Shown: positions 54,283 through 63,383, counted from the stretch's first letter. The stretch: 64,000 bases of DNA from Streptomyces sp. NBC_00154 (GCF_026342835.1 NZ_JAPEMI010000002.1:930001-994000); one strand, 5' to 3'. Notes: generated from the sequence alone by a model not told the origin. Translations and numbers: made by a program.

Positions 54283-55697
54283 GACGATTCCTTCGTCGCT
54301 CGATGGGTGGTGAAGGGACGGGTGCCGGTCAGCTCGTCATAGACCGACAACGGTCGGCGCCCGACCTCGATCCGGGTGGCCGCGGCCCGGTTCAGCAGGG
54401 CCTGCAACGGGCCGGTCTCCTCGCCCCGCGGCCGCTCTTGACGAGGCTTGACTGGAATGTCGCCGGTGGTGGTCCGGCGGCCCTTGCCGGTGGGCAGGCC
54501 GTCCCAGTGAGACTCGTCGACGACACGTGCACCGCGTCCGATGGCCCGCGGATGTGCCGCCAGCAGCGTGCTGCCATGGGCGTCGGCGAGGGTGGCATGC
54601 AGCATGACCTGGGATTTCGTGGCCCGGATCTCGACCAGCTGGCGAGCGCGGACTCGGTGAGCTGGCACGGAGTAGAGGTTGCCGTCGAAGGCGACCAAGC
54701 AGTCCTTGCCGACGTGCCGCAGCTGCCGCTCGGCCACCAGATACGGGGTCTGCGGCAGCGGTTTGAGAGCCGCGTGGTCTCTCGCCGCCCGCTCCGCGAT
54801 GACCTCGCGGTGGGTCTTGTGGATCTGGGCCCGCCGCTGGGGCACCCAGGCGGTGAACGCGGCGTCCATCTCCTCGACGGAGGAGAACGACCGACCGGAC
54901 AGAACATGGTCGCGGACGATCAGCACTTGTCGCTCGACCCGGCCTTTGCCCTGCGGCCGGTAGGCGGCCAGGACGTCGATGTCGAAGTCGTAGTGGCCGG
55001 CGAAGCCGACCGCTTCCGGATGCAGCGGGACCGCCTCGCCAGGAGCGACGTGGCGTCGGACGACCGTCTTGGTCCGGTCGTAGACGATCGTCATCGGTGC
55101 CCCGCCGAAGTGCGCGAAGGCCCGGCGGTGGCAGTCGAAGAAGGTCTGCAGGTCCTGGCTGGTGGTGAAGCAGCAGAACGGATCGCGGGAGTACGACAGC
55201 GTCATGTGGAAGGAGTAGACCTTCGGGATCCCCATATGGGCGAGGATCTTTCCCTCGTCGCCCCAGTCCACTTGGGCCTGGGCGCCCGGGATCACCTCGA
55301 ACCGGCGGTGCATCCCCGCCAGTTCTTTGGGCGTGATCCCGAGTTCTTCGGCGATCCTCGGCCGGGCCGTCTGAACGTAGAGCTTGACCCGCTGATAGTT
55401 GCCGGTGAAGCCGTACTCCTGGGCCAGCCGCTCGTGGATGACTGCGGCCTTCATCAGGACCTCGGCCCGGAGCATCGAGTCGATCAGCGGCCCGAACTCG
55501 TCGATGACCCTTGCCCGCGACCGCCCGCTCGGCGACCGTCGTGGAGGCGTCGCCGGCCCCGGTGCCGAGAGGTACTTGCGGACCGTCTTGCGGTCCAGCC
55601 CGGTCTCCCTGGAGATCTCCGACAGGCTCATCGCCCCGGACTCCAACAAGCCCCGAAATCGCCGAAGCTCCAGCCAACGCTGCGGATCCAAGACCAC
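54279..55697 (-). CDS. istA: IstA-type transposase of IS21
   Basis: The 472-residue product has an N-terminal HTH (MSLSEISRETGLDRKTVRKY) and an rve/DDE domain: GAQAQVDWGDEGKILAHMGI with the first Asp, and PMTIVYDRTKTVVRRH with the second. The catalytic Glu is in YRPQGKGRVERQVLIVRDHV. A Mu-type C-terminal domain follows (VAFDGNLYSVPAHRVRARQL). It appears intact. Confidence 0.95.
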   Translation of the reverse strand: MVLDPQRWLELRRFRGLLESGAMSLSEISRETGLDRKTVRKYLSAPGPATPPRRSPSGRSRARVIDEFGPLIDSMLRAEVLMKAAVIHERLAQEYGFTGNYQRVKLYVQTARPRIAEELGITPKELAGMHRRFEVIPGAQAQVDWGDEGKILAHMGIPKVYSFHMTLSYSRDPFCCFTTSQDLQTFFDCHRRAFAHFGGAPMTIVYDRTKTVVRRHVAPGEAVPLHPEAVGFAGHYDFDIDVLAAYRPQGKGRVERQVLIVRDHVLSGRSFSSVEEMDAAFTAWVPQRRAQIHKTHREVIAERAARDHAALKPLPQTPYLVAERQLRHVGKDCLVAFDGNLYSVPAHRVRARQLVEIRATKSQVMLHATLADAHGSTLLAAHPRAIGRGARVVDESHWDGLPTGKGRRTTTGDIPVKPRQERPRGEETGPLQALLNRAAATRIEVGRRPLSVYDELTGTRPFTTHRATKESS

Positions 55698-55954
55698 TGC
55701 CAGCCTCCTCCGCCGTCCATATCGACCAAGCAGCAGAGTGCCGAGCGGCAGGTCTCACCGCATCAGCAACTGTCCCTTTTCATCCGTACGAGGCTGGGGA
55801 CGTTCACGTGTACGCCGACAGCTGGTCAGCCTCGCGCTCCAAGGAGACCCAACTTGTCCTGGACGCACTGGAGATGGCGTTGTGGCAACGCGACCGCGAA
55901 GGCCGCCCACATCGGCCGGGCGAGCTGATCCACCACTCGGACGCCGGGTCCCAA

Positions 55955-57415
55955 CTTGGACTCAACCGGTCGTCGCAACACCAGCTTCCTGGAGGGATAG
56001 TAGGTGCTCGTTGAGGGCCTCGGCCGGGGTCTTCCAGTCGAGGGTCTTGCGGGGTCTGTTGTTGAGGGTGGCGGCGACGGCCTGGAGCTCATCGGTGTCC
56101 CAGCGGGACAGGTCCGTGCCCTTGGGAAAGTACTGCCGCAGCAGGCCGTTCGTGTTCTCGTTAGTGCCGCGCTGCCAGGGACTGTGGGGGTCGGCGAAGT
56201 AGACCTGGAGGCCGGAGTCGATGCGGAGTTGGGCGTGCTGGGCCAGCTCCGTGCCGCGGTCCCAGGTGAGTGACCTGCGCAGGTGCTCGGGCAGGGTGGT
56301 GATGGTGGCGGTGATCGCGTCCCTGACGGCCTCGGCCCCGCGGCCGGCCAACGCCGGGCCGTTCTTGGTGCGTGGTTCGAGGCCGAAGCCCTCCATCCTG
56401 GGCAGGTGCAGCAGCATGGTGAACCGAGTGGTGCGCTCGACCAGGGTGCCGATCGCGGACCGGCCGGTGCCGATGATCAGATCGCCCTCCCAGTGGCCCG
56501 GGACAGCGCGGTCCGCTGCCTCCGCGGGCCGTTCGCTGATCAGCACGTCGGCGGTGACGTGCCCCCGGATGCTCTGCCTGGTGCGTTCCCGCGGGACGCG
56601 CAGTGACCGTCCGGTGCGCAAGCAGGCGACCAGCTCACGCTTGAGCGCTCCGCGTCCTTGCACGTAAAGGGCCTGGTAGATCGCCTCCGGGGAGATTCGC
56701 ATGGACTCATCCTCGGGGAAGTCCACCCTGAGCCGCTGCGATATCTGCTCCGGGCTCCACGCCGTGACCCAGAGCCGGTCCTGGCGTCTGGGTTTGTTAC
56801 GGCCTTTCCATGCAGGCACCTGCGGTCCCTTGACCGCCCCGCCGTCCACGGCGTCGACAACGCTCCCGGCAAGCCGGCCCTGAACGTACTTATGGAGGCG
56901 CTCGTTGGCCACCAGCTTTGCTGTCTTCGGCCGGCGGGCGCGCCGCTCCGCGTGCCACTGCGCCGACGAGGCCCGGTACTCCAGGTGGTAAGTGCGTGTG
57001 GACGCATTGCGCCGCAGTTCCCTCGAGATCGTCGAGGGAGAACGCCCCAGATGCCGTGCGATCTCACGGACACCGAGGTCCCGGGCACGCAGCAGAGCGA
57101 TCTCCTCCCGTTCAGCGAAGGACAGATAGCGGCCCGAGGTGGCCGCCGTGAGGCAGGGATTCACTCCGCCAGCATGGCGAAACCACCGCGACCCCACAGC
57201 CGGGGACACCCCGATCACGCCGGCGGCGTCCACCGAGCTCAGACCTCGCGCGATCGCATGCCAGAACCGGACCCGGTCCTCACGCCAAGCAACGCCCGGC
57301 CGACCCGGCGAGGGCATCTGCCCGCGATACTCACGCGCCGCCCGCTGCCGATTACCCACACCCATCCGCAAACCTCCAGCTCACAGAGGTGTTGCGACGA
57401 CCGATTGAATCCGCC
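55955..57415 (-). mobile_element. IS30-family element (1461 bp) inside IS3
   Basis: Near-perfect inverted ends share CGGTCGTCGCAACACC. CAA is duplicated at 55952-55954 and 57416-57418. The insertion is within the GSQ-YTS codons of IS3 orfB. Confidence 0.88.
55962..57371 (-). CDS. IS30-family transposase
   Basis: The 469-residue product has the IS30 HTH pair (YLSFAEREEIALLRARDLGV, REIARHLGRSPSTISRELRR) and DDE core: HWEGDLIIGTGRSAIGTLVE, LTWDRGTELAQHAQLR and YFADPHSPWQRGTNENTNGL with the Glu. The family end (LNNRPRKTLDWKTPAEALNE) is present. Intact. Confidence 0.95.
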   Translation of the reverse strand: MRMGVGNRQRAAREYRGQMPSPGRPGVAWREDRVRFWHAIARGLSSVDAAGVIGVSPAVGSRWFRHAGGVNPCLTAATSGRYLSFAEREEIALLRARDLGVREIARHLGRSPSTISRELRRNASTRTYHLEYRASSAQWHAERRARRPKTAKLVANERLHKYVQGRLAGSVVDAVDGGAVKGPQVPAWKGRNKPRRQDRLWVTAWSPEQISQRLRVDFPEDESMRISPEAIYQALYVQGRGALKRELVACLRTGRSLRVPRERTRQSIRGHVTADVLISERPAEAADRAVPGHWEGDLIIGTGRSAIGTLVERTTRFTMLLHLPRMEGFGLEPRTKNGPALAGRGAEAVRDAITATITTLPEHLRRSLTWDRGTELAQHAQLRIDSGLQVYFADPHSPWQRGTNENTNGLLRQYFPKGTDLSRWDTDELQAVAATLNNRPRKTLDWKTPAEALNEHLLSLQEAGVATTG

Positions 57416-57673
57416 CAATACACCAGTTTCCGGCTCGCTGAACACCTTGAAAGGGCCGAGGTCGCGGCCTCGATCGGATCGGTCGGCGACGCCTACGACT
57501 GTCATTCTCTTCGTACCGGATCCCGCAAGGATCGGGTAGTCCCGGCCGCGACGGTCTGACTCTTGCTTATGACTGACCCTACGGGTGTCCTGGCGTTGAT
57601 CTGTCGACCGTCCGGCCGGGCGCGCAGCAAGCGCTGCCGCCGGGCGGACGTGACCTGATAGCGCCTCTGTGTG

Positions 57674-58759
57674 TCAAGCGGCTTGAGCGAGGTGGTTCCG
57701 TTGGTCGCGTTTCATGATCCGGTAGACCACGTTGGACAGGCGTCGTTTGAGGGCTCTGCGAGCCTCTGCGGGCGTCTTTCCTTCCGTGATTTTGCGCAGG
57801 TAGTAGGCCTGCCCGCGTCCGCCGTCGCGGATCTGGCAGATGGCGATGGTGTGCAGCACCGAGTTCAGCGCGCGGTTGCCGCCGGTGTTGAGCCGGTGGC
57901 GGACGTTGTTGCCGCTGGAGGCGTCCAGGGGCGCGCTGCCGGTGTAGCTGGCGAAGTGGTGCTCGGTGGGGAATCGTGTGGCGTCTCCGACATGGCCGAT
58001 CACCTTGGCGGCCAGCACGGTGCCCAGGCCCGGCAGGGTGGTCAGCGTGGTGTGAGTCGCGGCGACAGCCTCACGCATCTCAGCCTCGTTGTCCTTGACC
58101 TGCCGGTCCAGGCGTCGAAGATCGGCCAGCAGATCACGGGCTATGTCCCGACGGCAGGAGTCGGTGGCTGTAATCGGCCGGATGCCCTTCATCACGGTGG
58201 CGGCTTTGTCGGCAGACAACCCGGTGGGTGCACCGCCGGGCACCAGATCTCGCAGGACAGCGTGCAGCCGGTTGAGGACCCGGGTGCGTTCGTGCACCAG
58301 GTCGTCGCGCCGCTCGGTCAGCAGCCGCAGGATAGTGGTCTGGTCTTCCTGTGCCACTGGCCGCAAGTCTGCCCTGAACAAGGCGACCTGAGCGACATGA
58401 AGGGCGTCCGCGGCGTCGGTCTTGCGGTCGCCACCAGTGGCCAGGAGCCGAGCCCGAGCCGACAACGTGGAGGGCACGTCGACCACGTTCTCGCCCGCGG
58501 CAGCCAGCTGCTGGGCAAGCGAACGCCCCAGTCCGCCGGCACCTTCGACGGCAAACCGGCGCTCAGGCCACTGCTCGCACCAGCGCATCAACTGACGAAA
58601 AGTCCCAGCGTTGACGACGAAACGGCGCTGGGCCACTTGGTGGCCCGCAGCGTCGACGGCAACAGCGGTGTGGGACGACTTGTGGGGATCGACACCGATC
58701 AGAATCACAGGATGCTGGCCTCGCACTCGATGAGATAGGGACGGGAGTGCGGCGGGCAC
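57674..58759 (-). CDS. IS110-family DEDD transposase (left)
   Basis: The product (up to 361 aa) begins its RuvC-like domain with ILIGVDPHKSSHTAVAVDAA. It has KTDAADALHVAQVAL and the Tnp_20 domain LTTLPGLGTVLAAKVIGHVG, FASYTGSAPLDASSGNNVRH, with the catalytic Ser region. It ends RRLSNVVYRIMKRDQ. A start nearer the domain than 58759 is possible. It appears intact. Confidence 0.92.
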   Translation of the reverse strand: MPAALPSLSHRVRGQHPVILIGVDPHKSSHTAVAVDAAGHQVAQRRFVVNAGTFRQLMRWCEQWPERRFAVEGAGGLGRSLAQQLAAAGENVVDVPSTLSARARLLATGGDRKTDAADALHVAQVALFRADLRPVAQEDQTTILRLLTERRDDLVHERTRVLNRLHAVLRDLVPGGAPTGLSADKAATVMKGIRPITATDSCRRDIARDLLADLRRLDRQVKDNEAEMREAVAATHTTLTTLPGLGTVLAAKVIGHVGDATRFPTEHHFASYTGSAPLDASSGNNVRHRLNTGGNRALNSVLHTIAICQIRDGGRGQAYYLRKITEGKTPAEARRALKRRLSNVVYRIMKRDQRNHLAQAA

Positions 58760-59042
58760 CCTGACTTGAAGTCACTGCGTCACCTTCATGCCTCTGTCGA
58801 GCCACACCGCGCGGGTGCCGGTCAGCGGCGGCACGCTATCAGTGAGCCAGCCCGAGGGCGGCAAGGAGCACTGCGGGCCCGTGCCGACCGACACCCTGGA
58901 CGCTACGGCTGCAGACCGAGCGTCTGGACTCGATTGAACAAGTCAGGAGCCTGGAGCCAACTCGTCAAAGCGTCCCCGTGACAGTCCTGTCCGTCCGACC
59001 GGCGACAGCGTGAACCCCACGTTAGCGGCGGGAGGGACCACA
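58760..59042. other. Non-coding region between two IS110 genes, candidate bridge-RNA region
   Basis: No convincing frame is present. IS110-group elements carry a structured non-coding RNA in the end upstream of the transposase gene, and this region is upstream of both divergent genes. I did not fold it; the assignment rests on position and family knowledge. Confidence 0.4.
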
Positions 59043-60113
59043 GTGAACGACAGTGAGCAGTCCAGGTCCGGGCATGTCGTGATCGGCGTCGACACGCACA
59101 AGCACGTGCACGTCGCGGCGGTGATGGACACGATCGGCGGGATCCTGGCCACCTTGACGATTCCCACCGACGCCGGTGGCTTCCAGCAACTGGCGGACTG
59201 GGCCGCCTCGTTCGGCACTGTGCTGGCATTCGGGATCGAGGGCACCGGCTCCTACGGCGCCACGCTGACCTCGTTTCTGCGAAGGGCGGGCCACAAGGTC
59301 GTCGAGGCTGGCCGCCCGGACCGGCGACTGCGACGCATGAATGGCAAGTCCGACACCCTGGATGCCGAGAATGCCGCCCGCGCGGTGCTGGCCGGGTTCG
59401 CAACCGCCACGCCGAAGACCGCCGACGGCGAGGCCGAGATGATCCGCCTGCTCAAGATTGCCCATGACCAGGCCGTTGAGCAGCGTGCAGCGGCAATGGT
59501 CACGATCAAGGCGATGCTCGTCCACGCCCCGGATGCCCTGCGCCGGGAGACTGCCGGCAAGACCCAGATCAGCCTGGCGCGGCAGCTGGCAGCCCTGCGT
59601 CCTCGCCATCTGGAAGGCCCCGAGGACGCGCTTCGTCACACCCTGCGGACGCTCGCCAAGCGGTGGCAGTACCTGGACGCCGAGGCCAAAGAGCTGACGA
59701 AGATGATCGGCGACCTGGTCCAGCGAGTCGCCCCGCAGTTGCTCGAGCCCTTCGGAATCGGCGTGGACACGGCCGCGGAGATCCTCGTCGTGACCGGAGA
59801 CAACCCTGAGCGGATCAAGTCCGAGGCCGCTCTCGCCAAGCTCGCGGGCATCGCTCCCGTGCCCACCGGCTCCGGCATGACCAGCGGCCGGCATCGCATC
59901 AACCACGGCGGCCACCGCCAGCTGAACGCCGCGATCTACCGAACCGTCATCGTCCGAATGCGGTTCCACCAGCCGACGATCGACTACGTCGCCCGCCGCA
60001 CCGCCGAGGGCAAGACGAAACGCGAGATCATCCGATGCCTCAAGCGCTACGTCATTCGCGAGGTCTACCACCTGCTCCGGCCCGCCCCACGGACGGCCTC
60101 CGCAGCGAGTTGA
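59043..60113 (+). CDS. IS110-family DEDD transposase (right)
   Basis: GTG 59043 follows a GGGAGGG ribosome site; an earlier GTG at 59010 is less favoured. The product (356 aa) has VIGVDTHKHVHVAAVMDTIG, FGIEGTGSYGATLTSFLRRA, KSDTLDAENAARAVL and the Tnp_20 block ALAKLAGIAPVPTGSGMTSG, RHRINHGGHRQLNAAIYRTV. It ends 16 bases before the IS3 sequence resumes. Intact. Confidence 0.93.
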   Translation: MNDSEQSRSGHVVIGVDTHKHVHVAAVMDTIGGILATLTIPTDAGGFQQLADWAASFGTVLAFGIEGTGSYGATLTSFLRRAGHKVVEAGRPDRRLRRMNGKSDTLDAENAARAVLAGFATATPKTADGEAEMIRLLKIAHDQAVEQRAAAMVTIKAMLVHAPDALRRETAGKTQISLARQLAALRPRHLEGPEDALRHTLRTLAKRWQYLDAEAKELTKMIGDLVQRVAPQLLEPFGIGVDTAAEILVVTGDNPERIKSEAALAKLAGIAPVPTGSGMTSGRHRINHGGHRQLNAAIYRTVIVRMRFHQPTIDYVARRTAEGKTKREIIRCLKRYVIREVYHLLRPAPRTASAAS

Positions 60114-60378
60114 CAACTATAGGAGCGTCAACGCGCTCATGGAGTCCACGATCGGGCTGTTCAAGACCGAACTGATCAAGCCCGGGCGCCCCTGGAAAAC
60201 GCTCTCCCAGGTCGAACTGGCCACCGCCGAGTGGATCGACTGGTACTGCCACCGCCGGCTCCACGGTGAAATAGGGCACATCCCACCCGTTGAGTACGAG
60301 ACCAACTACTACCTCACAACCACGAAACCCCAGGTCACAACCACAATCTGAGATCTCTACCGAACCCGGGGCGGTTCA

Positions 60379-60944
60379 TGGGCCGTTATGACCTGGGCAC
60401 CACGGTTACACCCGTCCAGTTCCACGCCCTGCCGATCACACCCCACGCCTTCCACGGCGACTGGAACTACACCCTGGCACCGCTTCCGCCGCGGCCTCCC
60501 GAGTTACCCCAAAACAAGCGACGGATCGATCCAGCCTTGACCGCGATGCTCACCGATCCGGCCCTGACCGGCATGTCACGGCCCACCTTCGACCACCTGG
60601 TCGCCATCTCGGAACCCTACTGGGATGCCCTGGCCGAGGCAGCCTTCCAGCGACGCTTCCACCGTCCACGCAGCTACCTACACCCACAAACCAGCAGCCT
60701 GGACCACTACCACCGTCTCCTGGCCGCCCTGTTGCGCCGCCGCAGAGCAGTCACCAGCACACTTCTGGCCCAACTGCTGAATGTCGGCCGCACCAACCTG
60801 TCCAACCAGTTCCAGGACGGCCACCGACTTCTGGACCTGCACCGCATCGTCGTCACTCCGCTGCCCGGAACACCGGCCCGCACACTCACGCAGCTCCGAG
60901 CCCGCCTACCCCTGCACGACGACCGCCCGACAGATCAACTCTGA
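60379..60944 (+). pseudogene. ISAzo13-like transposase C-terminal relic
   Basis: The frame begins at the IS3 boundary with RYDLGTTVTPVQFHALPITP, then HAFHGDWNYTLAPLPPRP. This resembles the C-terminal end of ISAzo13 transposases (xLPLxRHxFHGxWNYT). A helical part with LLAQLLNVGRTNLSNQFQDG looks like a DNA-binding HTH. The N-terminal catalytic part is missing. The family call is tentative. Confidence 0.4.
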
Positions 60945-60951
60945 CAGTTAT

Positions 60952-61378
60952 TCAGTCACAGGCCCCCAGCGCTCCGCAGTACTGGCGCGCGACCGCCACC
61001 GACATCCGGCCGTCCTTGGGGAACGACACATCATCGACCGCCCAGGCATCCGGGCCGATCTGCGGCACCATCCGCTCCGCAATCCGCCGCCGCACCGGCA
61101 CCGGATCCCAGGTCGACTGGTTCACGAACTGCTGCAGGTTCTGCTCGTTGCCATCCGACAGCCGCTCCGCCATCGGCTGGATCGACTTACGCCGCCCGTC
61201 CAGCATCAGCCCCCGCAGATAGCAGTCACCCTTCGCCCGCTGATCCTTGCGCGGCACCGACGCGAACACGTCAGCCACGAATAACGCCAACTTCGCTCGA
61301 GCACGGTTCACTTCATGTGTGTCCACACCCCCAACATGCCCCCAAACAGGACCGCGAGACATACCTAACGGAGTCCTA
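60952..61378 (-). pseudogene. IS701-family transposase N-terminal fragment
   Basis: The frame reads VADVFASVPRKDQRAKGDCY, then LRGLMLDGRRKSIQPMAERL and VDDVSFPKDGRMSVAVARQY. It then stops with the rest missing. The terminal sequence TAGGACTCCGTTAGGTATG, read inward from 61378, follows a CTAG, like the two full IS701 elements. Confidence 0.65.
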
Positions 61379-61381
61379 CTA

Positions 61382-62552
61382 GTGTCTCGTGATCCTGTTC
61401 ATGTCAGTTCGAGTTGTTATTTACGAGTTTCTTCACGTTGGTCGCGACGAGTCGGACCTTCGCGAGGACCTCGCCGGCGGTCGCGGTCCAAGTGAACGGT
61501 TTCGCTGTCGTGTTCCAGGAGTTGATGTAGTCGCGGATCTGTTTGATCAGGACGTTGACGCTGGAGAACGTGCCGCGGCGGATGGACTGCCGGGTCAGGA
61601 TTCCGAACCAGATCTCGATCTGGTTCAGCCACGAGGAGCCGACGGGAGTGAAATGGAAGTGGACGTGCGGGTTCTTGACCAGCCACTCCTTGACCTCCGG
61701 GGTGGTGTGCGTCGAGAGGTTGTCCAGGACGACATGGATGTCCTTCCCGGCGTGCGGTTTCACCGCCTTCTTCAAGAAGGCCAGGAAATCCTTGCCGTTC
61801 CGGGTCGGCCTGCACTCGCCGAGCACTTCACCAGTGGTGACGTTCAGGGCGGCGAACAGGTTCGTGGTGCCGTGCCGGACGTAGTCGGCGGTGCGCTTCT
61901 CGCTCGCCGCGAAGGCGACCGGCAGCACCGGCTGGGTCCGGTCCAGCGCCTGGATCTGCGTCTTCTCGTCGATCGAGAGGACTACCGCGCCGCCCGGCGG
62001 GGCCAGATACAGGCCGATCACGTCGGCCACCTTCTCCGCGAACGCGGGATCTTTGGAAATCTTGAAGGTGCCGGACCGGTGCGGCTTCAGGCCTTCCTCG
62101 CGCCAGACGCGCGCGATGTAGTGCCAGGACACGGTGATGTTCTCGGTTCGCTCCAGGTACTTCGCCAACTCCCGTGTGGACCAGTGCGAAAGCCCCGTGC
62201 CGTCCGGCGGCGTCATGCGCGTCAGCGCGATCACCCGGGACCGCACCCGCGCCGGTACCTGTTCCCGTGCGCCACCGGGACGCTCCCCTTCCAGCCCGGC
62301 CAGTCCGTGCTCGGCATAGCGGGTCTTCCAGCGGTCCACGGTCGGCAGTGACACCCCGAGCAGCTCGGCAATGTCCTTGCGCCGGCGCCCCTCGCTCGAC
62401 CACAGCACGATCCGGCCCCGCGTAGCGATGTCCGCAGGAACGTCCCGGCTGTTCAACAACTCCCGCAACTCGGCGGCCCGTTCCACGGAGATCTCCACAC
62501 CAAGAGACCCTGCCACACAAGATCAAGTAACGCTGGCGGAATCACGAAACAC
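61382..62552 (-). mobile_element. IS630-family element (1171 bp, TA duplication), different type
   Basis: The ends GTGTCTCGTGATCC and GTGTTTCGTGATTC are imperfect inverted repeats. TA is present at 61380-61381 and 62553-62554; the left TA is the centre of a CTAG. It is distinct from the two-frame IS630 copies. Confidence 0.88.
61404..62516 (-). CDS. IS630-family transposase
   Basis: The 370-residue single-frame product has the HTH (RRKDIAELLGVSLPTVDRWK) and Pfam DDE_3 core: VVLSIDEKTQIQALDRTQP with the first Asp, IHVVLDNLSTHTTPEVKEWL with the second and SSWLNQIEIWFGILTRQSIR with the Glu. Intact, so this element may be mobile. Confidence 0.95.
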   Translation of the reverse strand: MAGSLGVEISVERAAELRELLNSRDVPADIATRGRIVLWSSEGRRRKDIAELLGVSLPTVDRWKTRYAEHGLAGLEGERPGGAREQVPARVRSRVIALTRMTPPDGTGLSHWSTRELAKYLERTENITVSWHYIARVWREEGLKPHRSGTFKISKDPAFAEKVADVIGLYLAPPGGAVVLSIDEKTQIQALDRTQPVLPVAFAASEKRTADYVRHGTTNLFAALNVTTGEVLGECRPTRNGKDFLAFLKKAVKPHAGKDIHVVLDNLSTHTTPEVKEWLVKNPHVHFHFTPVGSSWLNQIEIWFGILTRQSIRRGTFSSVNVLIKQIRDYINSWNTTAKPFTWTATAGEVLAKVRLVATNVKKLVNNNSN

Positions 62553-62626
62553 TAGGGCGAGTGGTGAGTTAAGGGATGCTCAACGAGGTGCAACCGGATC
62601 CGACGGCCTGGTCCCGTGTGCGGGCG

Positions 62627-63241
62627 TCATTCGTCGATTTCGCTGGTGACTGCGTGCAGGAGGAGTTCGAGGAAGTCCTGCTCGAGCTCCCCCGGTGGCA
62701 GCCGCTGCGGGTCGATGAAACTCTGCGCCAGCGCACCTTCGCGCATGGCGATGGCCATCCGGGCCAGCTGTTCGAGGTCTACCTTCGGGGTACGCCCCGC
62801 CTGATTGAGCAGGCGCGCCATCAGATCCGCAACGGTGGTTCGAACTCGTGCGTCGTGCTCCGCGAGAGCCCGCGCAGCTTCCGCATTGCGCATCGCGTAG
62901 AGAGTGAACTCGGTGGTCACCAAGTACCAATCGCGTTCGCCGGCGTCCACGTAGGCGAGTATGCGCGCGATCCGCTCGACGGACAGGTTGCCCCTCTCGA
63001 TGTCGCCTGCCGCAGCGGCCACACGGTCGACGACACGCTGCGCATGAGCGTCGAAGAGCGCGAAAAAGAGCTCGTCGCGGTTCTTGAAGTTGGAGTAGAA
63101 CGCGCCCCGGGAGTAACCCGCACGCCGACAGATGTCCTCAATGCTCGCACTGTGGAAGCCGAGCTCGGCAAACGCCTCCAAGGCCGCATCGCGCAATCGC
63201 GCGAGGGTCACCGGGCGGCGTTTCGTCGTCCCCTTGGGCAT
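62627..63241 (-). CDS. TetR/AcrR-family regulator
   Basis: From ATG 63241 the 204-residue product has the TetR HTH (RLRDAALEAFAELGFHSASI, EDICRRAGYSRGAFYSNFKN) and a helical ligand domain. It diverges from the class II aldolase gene, with palindromic sequence between them. The longer frame upstream of 63241 is excluded because it would cover the operator. Confidence 0.9.
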   Translation of the reverse strand: MPKGTTKRRPVTLARLRDAALEAFAELGFHSASIEDICRRAGYSRGAFYSNFKNRDELFFALFDAHAQRVVDRVAAAAGDIERGNLSVERIARILAYVDAGERDWYLVTTEFTLYAMRNAEAARALAEHDARVRTTVADLMARLLNQAGRTPKVDLEQLARMAIAMREGALAQSFIDPQRLPPGELEQDFLELLLHAVTSEIDE

Positions 63242-63287
63242 CCGGGTCTCCTCAGAGCTCTTGACAGCGATGCTGACGCACAGAAGC

Positions 63288-63301
63288 ATACATCGATGTA
63301 T
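63288..63301. promoter_or_regulatory. Perfect 14-base palindrome, probable TetR operator
   Basis: ATACATCGATGTAT is a perfect palindrome 47 bases upstream of the TetR start. A second half-site GATGTATC follows at 63312-63319. The placement between divergent genes fits a TetR operator controlling both. Confidence 0.65.
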
Positions 63302-63383
63302 CCGATGCAGTGATGTATCCGATTCGTTTCTGGCGCTCCTGGAGCGACCGCGACTTGGATTCCCCCGTCCATCTGGAGGACGC

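Larger units (their letters stand above)
52982..55820 (-). mobile_element. IS21-family element with passenger gene (2839 bp)
   Basis: The ends TGTCGGCGTAC are inverted repeats at 52982 and 55820, with further internal similarity (ACGTCCCCAG). GCTGG is duplicated at 52977-52981 and 55821-55825. The order on the minus strand is istA, istB; then comes an oppositely oriented passenger gene before the left end. Confidence 0.92.
57500..60129. mobile_element. Pair of divergent IS110-family elements inside IS3
   Basis: This 2630-base insert separates GDAYD from NALMES of IS3 orfB. It holds two different IS110 transposase genes facing apart, with a 283-base region between their starts and 174 bases after the left gene. 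No terminal inverted repeats or clear target duplication are seen, as expected for IS110. At most one base (C) is shared at the junctions. Confidence 0.75.
52488..60351 (+). pseudogene. IS3 transposase OrfB in four pieces
   Basis: Piece 1 (to 52981) has VDEFKDRFGGVEPICRTLTE and CWVADFTYVQTWSGTVYVAF with the first catalytic Asp. Piece 2 (55826-55954) has LVLDALEMALWQRDREGRPH, then GELIHHSDAGSQ with the second Asp. Piece 3 (57419-57499) is YTSFRLAEHLERAEVAASIG, then SVGDAYD. Piece 4 (60130-60351) is NALMESTIGLFKTELIKPGR with the Glu region, ending TTTI. Joined, the frame is open throughout, so it was functional until the three insertions. Confidence 0.9.
52111..60378 (+). mobile_element. IS3-family element interrupted by IS21, IS30 and IS110
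   Basis: The terminal repeat TGAACCGCCCCGGGTTCGGT at 52111 is matched by its reverse complement ending at 60378. Segments 52111-52981, 55826-55954, 57419-57499 and 60130-60378 join to 1330 bases, a normal IS3 length. No outer target duplication is seen: the left flank is an IS630 relic and the right flank an ISAzo13-like relic, so a deletion or rearrangement followed insertion. Confidence 0.9.
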
